A stretch of DNA of 8,032 nt from an uncultured Campylobacter sp. (GTDB lineage: Bacteria > Campylobacterota > Campylobacteria > Campylobacterales > Campylobacteraceae). This document shows positions 5,054 to 8,032 of this stretch, piece after piece. The DNA is taken from the NCBI RefSeq assembly GCF_938045775.1, contig NZ_CALIBH010000280.1:1-8032 (forward strand). Direction: 5' to 3'. Position numbers and translations under genes: made by a program. How positions within the stretch are numbered: the first letter of the stretch is position 1; each line of letters starts with the position of its first letter. A model generated the notes under the pieces. The model searched no databases. It worked only from the letters and a program-made list of their open reading frames with translations, and had not been told where the DNA came from.

Positions 5054-8032
5054 ATGAAAAAAATATTTATGGTATTTTTATTTGTCTTTTCTCTATTAAT
5101 ACCAAAATTTTTGTCAATAAACAGTCATACTGTTACTGCAAATGATAACAGTATAAATGATGACTGGACAATTGACGATTTTATAATAGAAAATGACACT
5201 ATTTACGGTTTTTCTAATAAAGGTGCTGAAAAACTTAAGAAGAATGGAAAAGTAATTTTACCTACAGAGAAAAACGGTATAAAAATAACAAAGGTAGCAA
5301 GTTTTGCTTTTCATCCAGATAAAAAGAAAGAAATTGAAGATTATATCGGTCGTGAAGGTAAGAATGGCGAAAAAAATAATAAAGATGTTGATGGAAATGA
5401 AATTCGTAATATAGGAGAATCGTTTAACAATACACTTATTAAATCTGTTACTATTCCTGATGGATATAAATACATCGGACAAGATGCCTTTGATTTTAAT
5501 GAGAGTTTAAATGAACTTAAACTTGCATCTACTATAACAAGAATAAGTGATTATGCCTTTGCACATATAGCATTAGACAAAAGTTTGGAATTACCAAGTG
5601 AATTAAGAACTTTAGGCGACTCTGCATTTATGGAAAGTCAAATTACTGGGAATCTTATTCTACCAGAAAAGTTGGAAAGTTTGGGAGAAAGAACTTTTAA
5701 AAACAATAAAATTTCAAATATTGAGTTTAAAGGTAAAAAAATTACTGAACTTGGAGAAAAAGTTTTTGAAGATAATAGAATAGAAAGCATTAATATTCCA
5801 AACAGTATAAAAAAAATAGCATCAGATGCATTTAACGGCAATTATGGAAATGAAGAATATAACTATATAGTTACGCTTTGGACTGAACATAAAAATAATC
5901 CAAATAAATTATTCGGAGCTTCTTTTTATGTAGATCCATCTGATGATTTAAAAGTAAAAAAACCTGAAATAAATTATAAAGTTTGGGAAAATGCTGATTT
6001 TAAAATTAATAAAAATGTAATTGAAGGATTTTCTAATAGAGGTCTTTTGAAAGTTAAAAAGAATAAAAATTTAAAAATTCCAAGTGAACATAACGGAATA
6101 AAATTAACACAAATTGCAGATGATGCTTTTAGAAACATTAATTTTAAAAATGAAAGTCTAAAAAAATATGACTTGGAAAGTGTAACCTTACCTAATAGCA
6201 TAGAAAAAATTGGAAATTTTGCCTTTCAGTCAAATTATATAACAGAATTAGATGTTCAAGAGTGTGAAAATTTAACTGAAATCGGAAAAGGTGCATTTAT
6301 GAATAATAAAATAAGTACACTAAATTTGAATGACAATTTAAAACTTATTGATGATGCAGCTTTTCATATAAACAATTTAGAATTTGTATTTATTCCTAAA
6401 AATGTTGAGAAAATTGGAATTTCAGCATTTAGAAACAATAAAATAAATATGCTTTTGATGAATTCAGAAAAACTTTCAGAAATTGGAGAAATGGCATTTC
6501 TAGGAAATGCTATAGATAAAGTTGATTTAACTCAAACTCCAAATTTAAAAATCATAGGAGTTCAAGCATTTGCAGGTAATTTAATCACTTCAGTTAATTT
6601 ACCTTATGGCATTGAAGAAATAAGAGAAGAAGCATTTAGGAAAAATTCAATAAAAGAAGTTATTTTCCCAAATTCACTAAAAAAAATAGCTTTTAATTCA
6701 TTTGATGAAAATCCAGGAAATTTAGAATATAAAAAAGTTTTAGTTGAAATTACCAGTGGAAATATTAATAAAATTCCTGATGGAAATAATTTTATTGTAA
6801 ATAAAAATACTTTGGCTAAAGATAGAACTGAACTAAAAAAAACTATTGAAAGAATTGATTCTTTAAAATTAGATGAATTTCAAGAAAAAACAAAAAAATT
6901 ATTTTTGGATGTAAAAAAAGAAGGAGAACTTCTCTTAGAAAAAACTAATTTAAGAGAAGGAGAAATGCTTAAATATATTTTTGAAACTAATTTTTTAATT
7001 GATAGATCAGATATTGATATTTTATTAAAAAAAGCTAAAAAAAGTCTTTCAAATGGTAATGAAAAATCAAAAAAATTGTTAGAAGACAAAATTAATTATG
7101 CTGAAAAATCATATAATAACAGTGCATTGGATACTAGAAAATTAAAAAGACTTAAGAAAGAATTAAAATTTATTACAGACTTGGTAAATGGAGAAGGCGA
7201 AATATCAAAAACTGTTATGTTACAAGGTCATCATAAATTAAATAGTCCATTACCTATACCATCATATCATATAGGTGTTAATGTTTATTTTGACAAGAAC
7301 GGTAAAATTTTATATGTTTTGGATATGAGCTACAATATAGGAAAAGGGACCTTAAATCAATATGGTACGGAAGTGGAAAATGTTGATGAGGATAACGAAG
7401 GATATCACAAGTTAGCATTGGATACTTTATCAGATTACGAAGGATTAGACTATAGAGAAATTTTGTCTGGAAATGTTGATTCAATTGGTAATATCCTAAA
7501 AGTTGAAAAAGCAAAATATCATAGAGAAGGCATGTTTGAAGCAATAAAAGATGCTTGTAAAGATTATAAAGAAAAAGTAATCCGAAACGAAGAATATGAC
7601 ATAACTGTAGTTTCGTTAGGAGAAACAAAATTTATAAATCTAAAATTGAGTGTTGAAAAAATAAATTCAGACAATATAAAAAATCTACAAAGTAATTTTT
7701 CAAATGCCTTTGACATACAGTTTAAAAATTTGAATGATAAAACAGTTGATATGACTGGTAAGTTTAAAGTAATTTTAAATAAAAAATTTAATGATGTTAA
7801 AGCCGTTTATCACCTTTCCGAATCCGGAGAATTAACTTCATGTAAATTTTCTCAAACTAAAGAAACTGTATCATTTGAAACGACACACTTTTCAAAATAT
7901 ATCATTGAATATAACAAAACAAAAGAAAAAAATTCTGAAGGCAATAACTCAAGTTTAGAAAATAACAGTAATAATAATATTTCTAGAAATGATACTAATA
8001 CAAAAGCTAATACAAAAAATATGGGTAATAAA
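5054..8032 (+). CDS. Secreted BspA-like leucine-rich-repeat surface protein, 3' end beyond window
   Basis: The frame is open for 993 codons and has no stop before the window ends. Residues 1-29 form a signal peptide: KK, a hydrophobic core FMVFLFVFSLLI and a likely cut after VTA (29). Two homologous modules follow, at about 38-290 and 310-580, each opening with a (D)F.I....I.GFSN.G motif and continuing with LRR_5/BspA-type repeats marked by (K/E)(K/L)IG..AF..N.I. I count about 7 such AF-type motifs in the first and 9 in the second. Residues about 586-712 are Lys/Glu-rich and helical, probably coiled coil. Residues about 725-840 (YHIGVNVYFDKNGKILYVLD then EAIKDAC) have no firm assignment. The segment near 935-955 ending ETTHFSKYIIEY resembles the domain close to the wall anchor of Gram-positive surface proteins. 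An Asn/Ser/Lys-rich linker follows; any sorting signal would lie beyond the window. Such proteins are usually adhesins. Base composition is far more AT-rich than in tupBC. Confidence 0.9.
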   Translation, partial: MKKIFMVFLFVFSLLIPKFLSINSHTVTANDNSINDDWTIDDFIIENDTIYGFSNKGAEKLKKNGKVILPTEKNGIKITKVASFAFHPDKKKEIEDYIGREGKNGEKNNKDVDGNEIRNIGESFNNTLIKSVTIPDGYKYIGQDAFDFNESLNELKLASTITRISDYAFAHIALDKSLELPSELRTLGDSAFMESQITGNLILPEKLESLGERTFKNNKISNIEFKGKKITELGEKVFEDNRIESINIPNSIKKIASDAFNGNYGNEEYNYIVTLWTEHKNNPNKLFGASFYVDPSDDLKVKKPEINYKVWENADFKINKNVIEGFSNRGLLKVKKNKNLKIPSEHNGIKLTQIADDAFRNINFKNESLKKYDLESVTLPNSIEKIGNFAFQSNYITELDVQECENLTEIGKGAFMNNKISTLNLNDNLKLIDDAAFHINNLEFVFIPKNVEKIGISAFRNNKINMLLMNSEKLSEIGEMAFLGNAIDKVDLTQTPNLKIIGVQAFAGNLITSVNLPYGIEEIREEAFRKNSIKEVIFPNSLKKIAFNSFDENPGNLEYKKVLVEITSGNINKIPDGNNFIVNKNTLAKDRTELKKTIERIDSLKLDEFQEKTKKLFLDVKKEGELLLEKTNLREGEMLKYIFETNFLIDRSDIDILLKKAKKSLSNGNEKSKKLLEDKINYAEKSYNNSALDTRKLKRLKKELKFITDLVNGEGEISKTVMLQGHHKLNSPLPIPSYHIGVNVYFDKNGKILYVLDMSYNIGKGTLNQYGTEVENVDEDNEGYHKLALDTLSDYEGLDYREILSGNVDSIGNILKVEKAKYHREGMFEAIKDACKDYKEKVIRNEEYDITVVSLGETKFINLKLSVEKINSDNIKNLQSNFSNAFDIQFKNLNDKTVDMTGKFKVILNKKFNDVKAVYHLSESGELTSCKFSQTKETVSFETTHFSKYIIEYNKTKEKNSEGNNSSLENNSNNNISRNDTNTKANTKNMGNK

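Overview
The central block (about 1100-4980) looks like a chromosome of an epsilonproteobacterium, most likely a host-associated Campylobacter. It is fairly GC-rich (one sampled 60-base line at 1741 has 35 G/C), has Campylobacter-like extended -10 promoters and many AAATTT/GAATTT runs, and carries a tungstate transporter of the Tup type seen in that genus. The genus is an inference from gene content and style, not a database result.

Layout: (1) 3-974, plus strand: the 3' part of an AT-rich ankyrin-repeat gene whose start lies left of the window. (2) 1132-2457, plus strand: a stand-alone class V aminotransferase-fold enzyme of the cysteine desulfurase/selenocysteine lyase group, with its own promoter and an intrinsic terminator. 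(3) 2490-2991: a gene-free stretch dense in short AT-rich repeats and inverted repeats. (4) 4970 down to 2992, minus strand: tupB and tupC, the membrane and ATPase subunits of a tungstate importer, joined by a 4-base ATGA overlap; the binding protein gene tupA is not beside them. TupC has an N-terminal extension made of 16 five-residue repeats. (5) 4982-5053: a divergent control region with a perfect 19-bp palindrome over the -10 box. (6) 5054 to the window end, plus strand: a very AT-rich gene (17 G/C in the 60-base line at 6601) for a secreted BspA-like leucine-rich-repeat protein, open at the 3' end after 993 codons.

TupB and TupC should work together to bring tungstate (possibly molybdate) into the cytoplasm, and need a periplasmic TupA from elsewhere. 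The desulfurase-like enzyme would handle sulfur or selenium transfer; a link to the transporter is not shown. The leucine-rich-repeat gene differs sharply in base composition, and its C-terminal style is that of surface proteins of low-GC Gram-positive oral bacteria. It sits where tupA would be expected, so horizontal transfer, or an assembly join, is the main question raised by the window. No tRNA, rRNA, CRISPR array or insertion sequence was seen.
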